Shown piece after piece: positions 25,532-34,669 of a stretch of DNA of 61,993 nt. Below the pieces are notes generated by a model. It did no database searches. It was not told the DNA's origin and worked only from the letters and a program-made list of their open reading frames with translations. The position numbers and the translations under genes were made by a program. This stretch comes from Rhodothermales bacterium. Lineage in GTDB: Bacteria > Bacteroidota > Rhodothermia > Rhodothermales > Bin80. The stretch's first letter is position 1, and every line of letters begins with the position of its first letter. The stretch covers positions 1 through 61,993 of the forward strand of contig JANQES010000146.1 of assembly GCA_028278205.1 (NCBI GenBank). Direction: 5' to 3'.

Positions 25532-26827
25532 ATGCCCAACCTCGCTACGAACGGTCGCGCCGTCGTCCTCGTTGACGGCTGCCGGATTCCCTTTATGCGT
25601 TCCGGCACCGAGTACGTCGATCTCTCGGCGTACGACATGGGCCGGATGGTGCTCAAGGGCCTGCTCACCCGCACCGGCATCGACCCGGCGCAGGTAGACC
25701 GCATCGTGATGGGTTCGGTGATTCAGAACGTGCATACGACCAACGTGGCGCGTGAGGCCGCCCTCGGCGCAGGCTTTCCGAACACCGTCCCGGCCTTTAC
25801 CGTCACGATGGCGTGCATCTCCAGCAACCTGGCCGTCACCTCAGCGGTCGAACTCATCGGCAGCGGCCAGGCCGACGTGGTCATTGCCGGGGGGACGGAG
25901 ACGGCTTCGGACGTGCCCATCCAGTTCAAGCGCAAAGTGCGCAAGAAGCTCATTGCGGCGCGCAAGGTCAAGACGGCGGCGGATTACGTCAAGCTCATCC
26001 GCAAGCTGCGGCCCAGCGATCTGTTGCCCGAAGTGCCCGCGCTCACCGAATATTCGACCGGCGAGACGATGGGCCAGAGCGCCGACGGCCTCGCCGCGCT
26101 GTTCGGCATCACGCGGGAAGCGCAGGATGAATACGCGCTCCGGGCGCATCGCCAGGCTGCGCAGGCCCGCGACGCCGGCCTCCTCGCACAGGATCTCATC
26201 CCGGCGATGGTGCCGCCCGCCTTCACCCCGCTGACAGCGGACAACGGCATCCGCGACGACACCAGCATCGAAAAGCTCCGGACGCTCAAGCCTGCCTTCC
26301 ACAAACCCTACGGCACCGTCACGGCAGGCAACGCCTCGTTTCTGACCGACGGCGCCTCGGCCACGCTGCTGATGGCCGAAGAGACCGCCCAAGCGCTCGG
26401 CTACACGCCCAGAGCGTACCTGCGCCACTATACGTACGTTGCCCAGGATCCAGGCCGGGAGTTGCTGCTCGGCCCGGCCTACGCCATCCCCGCCGTCCTC
26501 GACGCCGCCGGCCTGACCCTCGGCGACCTCGACGTGATCGAACTCCACGAGGCTTTCGCCGGGCAGGTGCTGGCCGTGCTCGCCGCCCTCGAATCGAAGA
26601 CCTTCGCCGAGAAAGCAGGCCGCGCCGAGCCGGTAGGCGCCGTCCCGATGGAGACGCTCAACACGTGGGGCGGCTCGCTCTCGCTGGGGCATCCCTTCGG
26701 CGCTACGGGAGCGCGTCTGGTCATGATGGCCGCCAGCCGCCTGCATCACGAAGACGGCACGCTGGCGCTTCTGGCTGCCTGCGCCGCCGGCGGCCTCGGC
26801 CATGCGATGGTGGTGGAGCGGGCCTGA
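25532..26827 (+). CDS. fadI: Acetyl-CoA acyltransferase (3-ketoacyl-CoA thiolase), FadI type
   Basis: Cleaves 3-ketoacyl-CoA to acetyl-CoA in fatty-acid beta-oxidation. Of 431 residues, close to E. coli FadI. The nucleophile is Cys95 in VTMACISSNLAV. LRPSDLLPEVPALTEYSTGE is FadI-specific. The C-terminal GHPFGATGAR and LLAACAAGGLGHAM carry the catalytic His and second Cys. The partner fadJ follows 211 bases later on the same strand. The start is only 12 bases after the nuclease-VWA gene, so some readthrough from it is likely. Confidence 0.93.
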   Translation: MPNLATNGRAVVLVDGCRIPFMRSGTEYVDLSAYDMGRMVLKGLLTRTGIDPAQVDRIVMGSVIQNVHTTNVAREAALGAGFPNTVPAFTVTMACISSNLAVTSAVELIGSGQADVVIAGGTETASDVPIQFKRKVRKKLIAARKVKTAADYVKLIRKLRPSDLLPEVPALTEYSTGETMGQSADGLAALFGITREAQDEYALRAHRQAAQARDAGLLAQDLIPAMVPPAFTPLTADNGIRDDTSIEKLRTLKPAFHKPYGTVTAGNASFLTDGASATLLMAEETAQALGYTPRAYLRHYTYVAQDPGRELLLGPAYAIPAVLDAAGLTLGDLDVIELHEAFAGQVLAVLAALESKTFAEKAGRAEPVGAVPMETLNTWGGSLSLGHPFGATGARLVMMAASRLHHEDGTLALLAACAAGGLGHAMVVERA

Positions 26828-26836
26828 GGGCTCGCG

Positions 26837-26936
26837 GTCATTGGCTTCGCGTCATTGGCTTCGCGTCATTGGCTTCGCGTCATTTGCACCCTGCGGGTGC
26901 GTCAGTTGCGCCTTCGGCGCGTCATTGATTGTCATG
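26837..26936. repeat. 14-bp tandem repeat GTCATTGGCTTCGC with degenerate hairpin units
   Basis: Three exact units (26837-26850, 26851-26864, 26865-26878) are followed by two units in which the tail is replaced by small hairpins (GCACCCTGCGGGTGC and GCGCCTTCGGCGC), then GTCATTG and GTCATGG. On the far side (26950-27000) complementary words (AATGACG, GCGAGCGAAGCGAGC) recur. It fills the fadI-fadJ spacer. Confidence 0.75.
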
Positions 26937-27038
26937 GGTTGAACGCGACAATGAATGACGAAAAATGACGCGAGCGAAGCGAGCATAATGACCATGAATG
27001 ACAGCGAGCCGCAGGCGAGCAAAACACAGCCAAATCCG

Positions 27039-29174
27039 ATGCAAACCAACTATCTCTCCTTCGAAAAAGACCAGAAACTCGCCATCGTCTGGATGGATCA
27101 GGCCGGATCGAAGGTTAATACGATTTCGCCGGAAGCGCTCGATGCCATCGGCGGGGTGCTCGATGTGGTTGAAGGGGATGACGAGATCGAGGCCGTCGTT
27201 TTTATCAGCCGGAAGCCAGACACCTTCATCGCCGGAGCCGACCTGGGGGTGCTCAAGACGATGACCGATCCGGCGCAGGCGCGCGCGCTCAGCCAGGGCG
27301 GCCATGCGCTCGTCAGGCGGGTGCAGGCCCTCGGCAAACCAACGGTGGCGGCCATCCACGGGGCGGCGATGGGCGGCGGCCTGGAGATGGCGCTCGCCTG
27401 CTCCTACCGCATCGCGACGAACCATAAGAAGACAAAGCTGGCGCTGCCTGAGGTGATGCTGGGCCTGCTTCCCGGCGGTGGCGGCACCCAACTGCTGCCT
27501 CGTCTCGTGGGCATCCAGCAGGCGCTGTCTATGATGCTCACGGGCAAAAACGTCTACCCGCGCAAAGCCTGCCGGCTCGGCCTCATCGACGCGCTCATCT
27601 TCCGTCACGGCTTGCTCGACGCCGCCAAACAGGCCGCCCGGCACCTCGTCGCAGGCACGCTCACGCCCCGGCGCAACGACAAAGAACGCGCCGCGCGTTT
27701 GCTCGAAGGCAACCCCGTCAGCCGGCGGATCATCTACCAGCAGGCCGAAGCGCGCGCGCGCAAAGAGACCCGAGGCAACTATCCGGCCCCGTTAAAGATC
27801 ATCGATTGTGTGAAGACCGGCATCGAGAACGGGTTGGAGGCCGGATTGGAAGCCGAGGCCGAGGGCTTCGCCGCGCTGGTGTTCTCGCCGGAGTCGCGCG
27901 CGCTCGTGAGCCTTTTCTTCGCCCGGCAGGCCGCCGAGAAGAATCCGTTGAAAGATGCAGCCCGGCCCGTCGCTCACGTCGGCGTGTTGGGGGCCGGGTT
28001 GATGGGCGCCGGCATCGCCGAAGTCAGCGCCGGGGCAGGCCTGGACGTGACGATCAAAGACGTGGATCTGGCGACGGCGGCGCGGGCCAAAAAGCAGGTC
28101 TGGCAGAGCGCCACCAAAAAAGCCGGCAAACGCATCCTCACCCCCTTCGAACGCGACGTGATGACCGAACGCGTCGTGCCCGTAGACGACTACGCATCCT
28201 TCGCCCCCGTCGATCTAGTCATCGAAGCCGCCCCTGAAAACCTCAATCTCAAACGCGCCCTCCTGGCCGACACCGAAGCCGTCACCCGCGCCGGCTGCAT
28301 CTTCGCCTCAAACACTTCGTCGATCCCCATCGCGGCCCTGGCCAAAGCCTCCGCGCGGCCTGAGACCGTCATCGGGATGCACTACTTCTCGCCGGTACCC
28401 CAGATGCCCCTGCTCGAAATCATCAAGACCGACCAGACGCCCGACTGGGTGCTGGCGACGGCCTACGAGACGGGGCTGCGGCAGGGCAAAACCGTCATCG
28501 TCGTCGGCGACGGGCCGGGGTTTTACACAACCCGCATCCTGGGCGCCTACATGAACGAGGCCCTGCTGATGCTCGAAGAAAGCGCCGCGATCGAACAGAT
28601 AGACGACGCCATGGAGCGCTTCGGCTTCCCGATGGGGCCGTACGAACTCTTCGACCTCGTCGGTATCGACGTGGCGGCCAAGATCACCGAGGAGATGAGC
28701 CGGTACGAGACCGCGCGTGCCATGAACACCAGCGCCGCCGTCCGCAAGCTGGCCGACGCCGGCTACCTGGGCCAGAAAAGCAACGAGGGCTTTTACCACC
28801 ACGAAACAGCGCAAGGGCGGATAAAGAAAAAGGCCGTCAACGAGACGATCTACGCCTTCTTCGGCGGCGCCCGGCGCAAGACGTTCGACCCGGCGGCTAT
28901 CCAGAACCGGCTGGCCCTGCTGATGATCAACGAGGCCGTCTATTGCCTCGACGAAGGCCTCCTCGCCACGGCCCGTGACGGCGACCTCGGCGCGGTCTTC
29001 GGGCTGGGCTTCCCCCCGTTCCTGGGCGGCCCCTTCCGCTACATCGACGCCGAGACGCCGCCGGCCATCGCCGCCCGACTGGGCCGCCTCAAAGCCCAAC
29101 ACGGCGAGCGCTTCGCTCCCGCGCCGCTGCTTCAAGAACACGCGCGGACGGGGGCGCCGTTTTATGGGGACTGA
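27039..29174 (+). CDS. fadJ: Fatty acid oxidation multifunctional protein (enoyl-CoA hydratase / 3-hydroxyacyl-CoA dehydrogenase)
   Basis: Catalyses hydration and NAD-dependent oxidation in beta-oxidation. The 711-residue product from the ATG at 27039 matches FadJ length (about 714). Residues 1-190 are the crotonase domain (AIHGAAMGGGLEMALACSYR oxyanion-hole region). Residues about 305-490 are the Rossmann dehydrogenase (VGVLGAGLMGAGIAEVSAGA, and EAAPENLNLKRALLADTEA). The rest is the dehydrogenase C-terminal domain in two copies. Earlier ATGs (26955, 26988) lie in the repeat-word leader and would only add low-complexity residues. Operon with fadI. Confidence 0.93.
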   Translation: MQTNYLSFEKDQKLAIVWMDQAGSKVNTISPEALDAIGGVLDVVEGDDEIEAVVFISRKPDTFIAGADLGVLKTMTDPAQARALSQGGHALVRRVQALGKPTVAAIHGAAMGGGLEMALACSYRIATNHKKTKLALPEVMLGLLPGGGGTQLLPRLVGIQQALSMMLTGKNVYPRKACRLGLIDALIFRHGLLDAAKQAARHLVAGTLTPRRNDKERAARLLEGNPVSRRIIYQQAEARARKETRGNYPAPLKIIDCVKTGIENGLEAGLEAEAEGFAALVFSPESRALVSLFFARQAAEKNPLKDAARPVAHVGVLGAGLMGAGIAEVSAGAGLDVTIKDVDLATAARAKKQVWQSATKKAGKRILTPFERDVMTERVVPVDDYASFAPVDLVIEAAPENLNLKRALLADTEAVTRAGCIFASNTSSIPIAALAKASARPETVIGMHYFSPVPQMPLLEIIKTDQTPDWVLATAYETGLRQGKTVIVVGDGPGFYTTRILGAYMNEALLMLEESAAIEQIDDAMERFGFPMGPYELFDLVGIDVAAKITEEMSRYETARAMNTSAAVRKLADAGYLGQKSNEGFYHHETAQGRIKKKAVNETIYAFFGGARRKTFDPAAIQNRLALLMINEAVYCLDEGLLATARDGDLGAVFGLGFPPFLGGPFRYIDAETPPAIAARLGRLKAQHGERFAPAPLLQEHARTGAPFYGD

Positions 29175-29184
29175 GTTGCATAGG

Positions 29185-29244
29185 CATTCCTAGATGTAGG
29201 AACTTGTTGCTAGATCCAGGAACTTGTTCCTACATCCAGGAATG
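29185..29244. repeat. Word-type hairpin CATTCCTAGATGTAGGAAC / GTTCCTACATCCAGGAATG
   Basis: Arms 29185-29203 and 29226-29244 pair with a single mismatch, and the loop repeats the word AACTTGTT. It is placed 11 bases after the fadJ stop codon and is a plausible terminator for the fad operon. Confidence 0.75.
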
Positions 29245-29309
29245 TTTATAGGGCGGATATACACGAGTTCTGCGCCTAAAGACCTCTCCGAAAATGTGAG
29301 GCGAATAGC

Positions 29310-29993
29310 ATGACACAAACGATCCTAGTCGTCGATGATAAGGCTAATGTACGCGTCATGCTGAAAAAGTATCTGGTCGGCCAGGGCTATCGTGTGGAGA
29401 CAGCCTCGGATGGACGGCAGGCCCTCTTCGTGGCGCGCGAGACTCAGCCTGACCTTATCTTGCTCGACATCATGATGCCCGAAATGGACGGCTATGATTT
29501 CATCCGCACGTATCGCCGCGAGCAGAGCACGCCGATCATTCTGCTGACGGCCAAGCTGGAAGAAACCGACAAGGTGGTAGGGCTCGAACTGGGAGCGGAT
29601 GACTACGTCACCAAACCGTTCGGGATGCGGGAACTCGTAGCGCGTATTCGGGCCGTGCTTCGGCGTTCAACAGCTTCTGCCGAACCTGCCGAAATCCTCC
29701 GCGTCGCCGATGTCATGCTCGACCGAAACCGTCATTGGGTCGAAGTCGGCAATAGAAAGGTCTATCTCACACCGACCGAATTTGAACTTCTTGCCGTGCT
29801 TCTGGCAGCACCCGGGCGGGTTTATTCACGGACCCAGTTACAACAAAGGCTGCATGGAGTAGCTCTGGAAAGCCAGGAGCGAACCATTGACGTTCACATT
29901 CGCAAACTGCGCGCCAAGATTGAGCCCGATCCCAGGGCTCCGCATTATATTGAAACGGTCTTTGGCATGGGATACCGTTTTGTGGCTGATTAG
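29310..29993 (+). CDS. OmpR/PhoB-family response regulator
   Basis: A 227-residue DNA-binding regulator. The receiver domain (1-120) has the acidic pair in LVVDDKAN, the phospho-acceptor Asp in LILLDIMMPEMDG and the Lys in DDYVTKPFGM. The C-terminal winged helix (about 130-227) contains YLTPTEFELLAVL, RTIDVHIRKLRAKIE and ETVFGMGYRFV. Target genes are unknown. Its probable cognate kinase is the next gene but faces it: the two stop codons are 11 bases apart, an unusual convergent arrangement. Confidence 0.92.
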   Translation: MTQTILVVDDKANVRVMLKKYLVGQGYRVETASDGRQALFVARETQPDLILLDIMMPEMDGYDFIRTYRREQSTPIILLTAKLEETDKVVGLELGADDYVTKPFGMRELVARIRAVLRRSTASAEPAEILRVADVMLDRNRHWVEVGNRKVYLTPTEFELLAVLLAAPGRVYSRTQLQQRLHGVALESQERTIDVHIRKLRAKIEPDPRAPHYIETVFGMGYRFVAD

Positions 29994-30004
29994 GCCGCAT
30001 CGTT

Positions 30005-31417
30005 TCATGGGGAAGCCGACGGCAATACGATCGTGAATGTGGCCCCGCTTCCAGGCTCGCTCTCGGCGTTGATGGTTCCGCCGTGAGCCTCAACGAGGGA
30101 ACGGACAATCGACAGCCCGAGCCCGGATTCTTCGTGCTGTTGCCGTCGAGAGGCATCGCCCCGGTAAAAGCGATCAAAAATGTAAGGAAGGACTTCGGCG
30201 GAAAGGCCCGGCCCGGTATCGCAGATCTGGAGGGCTACCCGTCGCTCTGACGGCTGTGCGGTCAGGGTGATCGCTCCGCCTTCGGGCGTGTGGCGAAGGG
30301 CGTTACTGACAAGGTTGGTCAGCACCTGATTCATCCGGCCAGGATCAACCCATACCAGGGGAAGCGAGGGTACCGTCTCTACCGTCAAGGTAATGTTTTT
30401 CTGCTGCGCTTCTCTGGCGAAGGCGGTGCGTGTACGTTCGAGCAGAACGTAGGGCGCTACGGACTGCTGCTGCAGCGATAGCTCTCCGGCATCGGCCAGC
30501 GACAGGGTACGCAGGTCTTCTATCAACCGGCGAAGGTGCATCGCCTCGTCGTACATGATCTCGAAGTTATCTGGACTGGGGGAGAAGTCGCCGTCGCGCA
30601 TGGCTTCGATATAGCCGGCGATCAGGGTGAGCGGGGTGCGCAGTTCATGGGCGATGTCGGCGGTCATGCGACGGCGCAGGGCAATGGCTTCTTCGAGATC
30701 AGCACTCATCTGGTTGAAGGCCTGGCTCAACGTCCTGATTTCGTCGCTCGAACGGATCGGCACCTGATGCCCATACTCGCCGCGCGCCAGCGTCCGGGCC
30801 GCTAGCGTCAGGCGGCGCAGGGGCTCTGTGACGCCCCGCGCGATGGCCACGACCAAGACCAGGGCTATTCCAAGACCCATAGCGCCTCCGTAGAGAATCG
30901 AGCGCAGGGAACGGTTTAAGTAGCGCACCTCGCGTTGGGTCAAGGCCAGGCGCTCAGGGTTTGGTAGGACGGTCCCAATGATAACACCGGCATGCTCTAT
31001 CGGCACGCCGTCGGCCAGCGTTGCCGCGTTAAGCTCGTTCCCCAATCGGTACGATCCTGCTGCGACAACAACGCCCCCATCCTTATCGACCAGGGCAAAA
31101 GGATCCCGGCCCTCGCGGGGGGGAGGAGGTGGTGGAGGTCGATCCGCGGACGGAGGTTGGTTTGCGGGGGGAGGCCGTCGCCGCGCCTCATCGCGAGGGG
31201 GTATGCGCTCCCGTACGGCCTCGGCTACGTGTTGCCAGGAGCCAACGGCCTGATAGTGGGTCGTCACGACACTGATGAACTGCTCTAATTCTCCTTCGCG
31301 GAGAAAGCGGTCCAACTCGCGTTCTGCGGCCTGGCGCGAAAAAAAGGCCGTCAACCCGGCTTGGACCAGGCTGACGGCGAAAAAAGCGAGGATGAGTTTA
31401 AGCGTTAGCGTGCGCAT
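30005..31417 (-). CDS. HAMP-containing sensor histidine kinase (BaeS-like architecture)
   Basis: 470 residues: transmembrane helix 1 (about 8-27), a periplasmic sensor of about 140 residues containing a Pro/Arg-rich low-complexity stretch (RPPPANQPPSADRPPPPPPP), helix 2 (about 173-195), a HAMP domain (about 195-247), and HisKA with the phospho-acceptor in MTADIAHELRTPLTLIAGY. A HATPase_c domain follows with NLVSNALRHTPEGG, CDTGPGLS and SGLGLSIVRSLVEAHGG. It probably phosphorylates the response regulator at 29310-29993. It lies 54 bases downstream of the YHYH lipoprotein gene on the same strand, so that exported protein may belong to the same signalling unit. Confidence 0.92.
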   Translation of the reverse strand: MRTLTLKLILAFFAVSLVQAGLTAFFSRQAAERELDRFLREGELEQFISVVTTHYQAVGSWQHVAEAVRERIPPRDEARRRPPPANQPPSADRPPPPPPPREGRDPFALVDKDGGVVVAAGSYRLGNELNAATLADGVPIEHAGVIIGTVLPNPERLALTQREVRYLNRSLRSILYGGAMGLGIALVLVVAIARGVTEPLRRLTLAARTLARGEYGHQVPIRSSDEIRTLSQAFNQMSADLEEAIALRRRMTADIAHELRTPLTLIAGYIEAMRDGDFSPSPDNFEIMYDEAMHLRRLIEDLRTLSLADAGELSLQQQSVAPYVLLERTRTAFAREAQQKNITLTVETVPSLPLVWVDPGRMNQVLTNLVSNALRHTPEGGAITLTAQPSERRVALQICDTGPGLSAEVLPYIFDRFYRGDASRRQQHEESGLGLSIVRSLVEAHGGTINAESEPGSGATFTIVLPSASP

Positions 31418-31471
31418 AGGCTCGTTGGCTCGGTGATCTTTCAGATGTATAACGCCCTCCCCGAAGGGTCG

Positions 31472-32617
31472 CTATTTATGGGCGCTATTATGAGTGTGAA
31501 GGCTGCTCTGTGTATGATCGTGTGTATGCACAAAACTGCTTGCGCTGACACTCCGCGCCGTAGCCCCATCTTCGCGACAGGAGGTACTCACGGTACCGGC
31601 CTCTTCTTTGTTCGTTCGAAACTCAAATTCCCAGCAGTTGCCTGAGCCCTCAACCGGCCTGTAGAGGATCGCACTGGTGTTGCCTGAACCATCGAGCGCG
31701 GCAAATTCCATACGATACTCTCCCGAAGCATCCTTCGAAAAATCGGTAATCTGGGTCGAGACAGGTTCTCCAAACGCGCCCCCAAATGGACTGGCAACGC
31801 CTTGCTCACGCCCCGGCATCGGTCGCGGTTCTATCTGTAGAGTAGCGTCAAAAGCACCGTGGTGACATCCAATCATGTAGGGCGGGTTCTTCGTGGAGAA
31901 ATGCACAAACTGACCGTCGCCGAACTGTAGTGCATTACAGTCATCCAGGGGAGCACCAGGCAAATAGTCCCAGTCACTGTAACGGCCTCGGCCATAATAA
32001 TCGGTCCCGCCTTCGCCGAAATAGACGGGAGCGCCATCGAGGCCAAAGGCAATGGGTTGGGAGAGATCATGCCCGTCCAACAAACACACAGGGGTATAGT
32101 GGTAATGATAATCCTCCCCTTGCCCGGCATGGCCCCCACATTGATCGAGCTCTCCCTGAAGCACGGTGTCATTAGCCGGGTCATAGTTGTCTAAATCCGT
32201 TGATACATCCGGGCGCCGTTCGTAGTGAAAAATAGGGACACCGTCAATAGCGACGGCAATCGGGCCCCGGGCTGACGCTTCGATGGGTTGGGACAGCCAT
32301 GTAGGCTCCATGGGAATACGCCAGTTGTAGGTAAAGGGTAAGGCTACGCGTTGAATCCAGGCCCTGATACCGATCATGGGCTGGTCTTCCGCTTGCGTGG
32401 CTGTCATGTCAGGAAGTCCTGTCTCTGACCTCAGGCGCAAAAACTCATCCTCACACGTTGCCGTCACTAAGGCACCTTGTCCGGCAAAGGTACTCAAAAA
32501 ACCAGGGCAACGGCTCTCAGTTATAGTGTCATTCTCAGGGTCCGTGGGACTACTACAGGACATTATCCAGGGACCGAGGAATACCAAGACAATCTGGATG
32601 GCAGAAAGGCTTCTCAT
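31472..32617 (-). CDS. YHYH-domain lipoprotein with a histidine-rich tail
   Basis: A 381-residue lipoprotein from the ATG at 32617 (GGAG about ten bases upstream): hydrophobic signal SAIQIVLVFLGPWIMSC with the lipobox at Cys19. The central GQGEDYHYHYTPVCL gives the YHYH domain its name and probably binds metal; GFALDG-type turns (AFGLDGAPVYFGEGG) are typical of the family. The C-terminus is unusual, ending in FVHTHDHTQSSLHTHNSAHK with six histidines. Such tails bind zinc, copper or nickel. It precedes a sensor kinase gene on the same strand. Confidence 0.82.
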   Translation of the reverse strand: MRSLSAIQIVLVFLGPWIMSCSSPTDPENDTITESRCPGFLSTFAGQGALVTATCEDEFLRLRSETGLPDMTATQAEDQPMIGIRAWIQRVALPFTYNWRIPMEPTWLSQPIEASARGPIAVAIDGVPIFHYERRPDVSTDLDNYDPANDTVLQGELDQCGGHAGQGEDYHYHYTPVCLLDGHDLSQPIAFGLDGAPVYFGEGGTDYYGRGRYSDWDYLPGAPLDDCNALQFGDGQFVHFSTKNPPYMIGCHHGAFDATLQIEPRPMPGREQGVASPFGGAFGEPVSTQITDFSKDASGEYRMEFAALDGSGNTSAILYRPVEGSGNCWEFEFRTNKEEAGTVSTSCREDGATARSVSASSFVHTHDHTQSSLHTHNSAHK

Positions 32618-32726
32618 CTCGTCTCTCCACATTTTGTTGAGGAATCAGGTTTACCGCAGGATACGAGCGAGATGTGTACGAGATGTGAACAGGCTATGTT
32701 AATCCTATTAATGCGCGGCCATTCTT

Positions 32727-32740
32727 GTCCGAATTCGGAC
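32727..32740. promoter_or_regulatory. 14-bp palindrome GTCCGAATTCGGAC, candidate activator site
   Basis: A perfect palindrome about 115-130 bp upstream of the candidate sigma-54 promoter and 146 bp before the permease ATG. This is the distance expected of an upstream activating site for an AAA+ enhancer-binding protein. From memory, TGTCCG-type boxes precede FtsX-like permease genes in related phyla; this needs checking. Confidence 0.45.
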
Positions 32741-32841
32741 GAAACTGTATCGCCAGCGAACAACGAATTTTGCGTTCTGGGGCTCGGCGCAGACAGTCAA
32801 CCTATTGAAAAAACTAAGCCTGTATACAATGGAATGCATTT

Positions 32842-32857
32842 TGGCGTACAGCACGCA
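32842..32857 (+). promoter_or_regulatory. Candidate sigma-54 promoter (-24/-12)
   Basis: TGGCGTACAGCACGCA has GG and GC exactly 10 bases apart and keeps TGGC and GCA of the sigma-54 consensus, but lacks the TT of TTGC. It ends 29 bases before the permease ATG at 32887. The palindrome at 32727-32740 supports the reading. Confidence 0.4.
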
Positions 32858-32886
32858 GAGACACCCGCAGCCTTGCTCTTGCCGCC

Positions 32887-34455
32887 ATGTTGAAAAACTA
32901 TTTCAAGATCGCCCTGCGTAACCTCAAAAGGCACAGAGGGTATGCATTCTTTAACATCACAGGGCTTGCCATCGGTATAGCCTGCTGCTTGCTCCTCCTG
33001 CTTTACGTACGAGACGAGCTTTCCTACGACCGCTTCCACGAAAAGGCCGATCACATCTACCGACTGATAGAGGTTGGCACCTTTAACGAGATCAAAGAAA
33101 CGTCAGCCGGGATTCCCTTTCCGGTGGCCCCGGCGCTTCGCAACGAATTTCCCGAGATCACGACGACGCGCTTCTTCCGGATGCAGAGCCAGGTGCCGCT
33201 CGTCAGCCACGACGAGAAGCGCTTCTACGAAGAACGGTTCTTCTGGACCGATTCCAGTGTCTTCGACGTGTTTTCCTTCGCGTTTCTGCAAGGGGATCCG
33301 AGCACCGCGCTTGACGATCCCTATGCCCTCCTTATCACCGAGGCGACCGCGAAGAAATATTTCGGCACGAGTGACGTGGTAGGGCGGATTTTGACCCTGG
33401 AGGGTAAGCATGCCTATACCATCACCGGCGTGTTGGAAAACCTGCCGCACAATGTGCATTTTACCTTCGACTTCCTGGCTTCGTTCGAGAGCCTGAACCA
33501 GGTACTGCCCAGCGTGGGCGTCCCCGAAGACTGGTTCACCGGATGGTACTGGAACCCCTGCATTACCTACGTACGGCTCCCCGACGAATACGACGCTCGG
33601 CGCCTGGAAGATCAACTTCCGGCTTTCGTTAATAAGTATTACCCGGACTGGTTCAAAGCGGACATCGACTACTACACGATGGGTCTGGTACTGGTGGCAG
33701 GACGCGGGTTCTCTGCCGCCGACACCGCCGACACGTATCTTCTCAATGAAACCGCTGCGGAGCGACTCGGGTGGACCGATCCCATTGGAAAACGGTTGGG
33801 GATCGGAGATGGCAAAGACGACCTGGATGGCCGGGTCATTGGTGTAGTGAGCGACTTCAACTTTGCTTCGCTTCGCCAGCGCGTCGAGCCGCTGGTCATT
33901 CGCTTCGATCCTGGCTTGTTCAGCCATATGCTCGTGCGGGTCAAATCGAACGATGTGCCCGGCGGTTTAGCAGCCCTGGAAGCGGTCTGGAAACAGTTCG
34001 AGCCCCAGCGACCCTTTGAATTCACGTTTCTGGATCAAAGCCTTCGCGGGCTCTACACCAACGAGCACACCCTGAAGACGATCCTGTTACCCTTCGCCTT
34101 TATCGCCATCTTCGTTGCCTGTTTAGGACTCTTCGGCCTTGCTGCTTTCACAACAGAGCAGCGCACGAAAGAGGTAGGCATCCGTAAGGTCTTCGGCGCT
34201 TCGGTTGCCAGCGTCGTCGCGCTGCTCTCGAAAGACTTCCTCAAGTTGGTCGGGACCGCATTCATCATCGCTACGCCGATGGCCTATTTTGCTATCCAGC
34301 AATGGCTTGATGGCTTCGCCTATCGTATCGAGATCGGCGCAGGCACGTTTCTGCTGGCGGGTGCCTTTGCATTGCTCATCGCCCTGGGAACCGTAAGCTA
34401 CCGGACCGTGAAAGCTGCGCTGGAAAACCCCATCAAAAGCCTGCGATACGAGTAG
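32887..34455 (+). CDS. FtsX/MacB-family ABC transporter permease with an internal deletion
   Basis: A membrane protein of 522 residues; relatives of the two-unit class are near 800. It starts normally with LKNYFKIALRNLKRHRGYAF, a first helix (about 22-42) and a periplasmic MacB_PCD domain. At about residue 255 the sequence jumps from VNKYYPDWFKADIDYYTMGL directly into the second periplasmic unit (VLVAGRGFSAADTADTYLLN), skipping the first FtsX helix set. The second FtsX unit (about 405-515) with EVGIRKVFGASVASVVALLS is intact. The deletion is in frame, so a protein with two fewer or more helices could still form. Its ATPase partner is not in the window. Confidence 0.85.
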   Translation: MLKNYFKIALRNLKRHRGYAFFNITGLAIGIACCLLLLLYVRDELSYDRFHEKADHIYRLIEVGTFNEIKETSAGIPFPVAPALRNEFPEITTTRFFRMQSQVPLVSHDEKRFYEERFFWTDSSVFDVFSFAFLQGDPSTALDDPYALLITEATAKKYFGTSDVVGRILTLEGKHAYTITGVLENLPHNVHFTFDFLASFESLNQVLPSVGVPEDWFTGWYWNPCITYVRLPDEYDARRLEDQLPAFVNKYYPDWFKADIDYYTMGLVLVAGRGFSAADTADTYLLNETAAERLGWTDPIGKRLGIGDGKDDLDGRVIGVVSDFNFASLRQRVEPLVIRFDPGLFSHMLVRVKSNDVPGGLAALEAVWKQFEPQRPFEFTFLDQSLRGLYTNEHTLKTILLPFAFIAIFVACLGLFGLAAFTTEQRTKEVGIRKVFGASVASVVALLSKDFLKLVGTAFIIATPMAYFAIQQWLDGFAYRIEIGAGTFLLAGAFALLIALGTVSYRTVKAALENPIKSLRYE

Positions 34456-34669
34456 AAGAATACCAAACAAGTGGCAGTAAAGAGTAAGAGTTCACGCAGA
34501 ACTCTCATAGATCGGCACCCAACCACCGCTGCAGCCGACCGCAAGCGAGTCGGTTTCGCCTTGTCTGACTGTTGGTGTCTCATTACCTTGTTGAAACGCT
34601 ATCGTGGCTTGCGGCCCTTGAACCGCGAGCCGTTACACCTCTTGCCCTTGTAAACAAGTAATTCACCCT

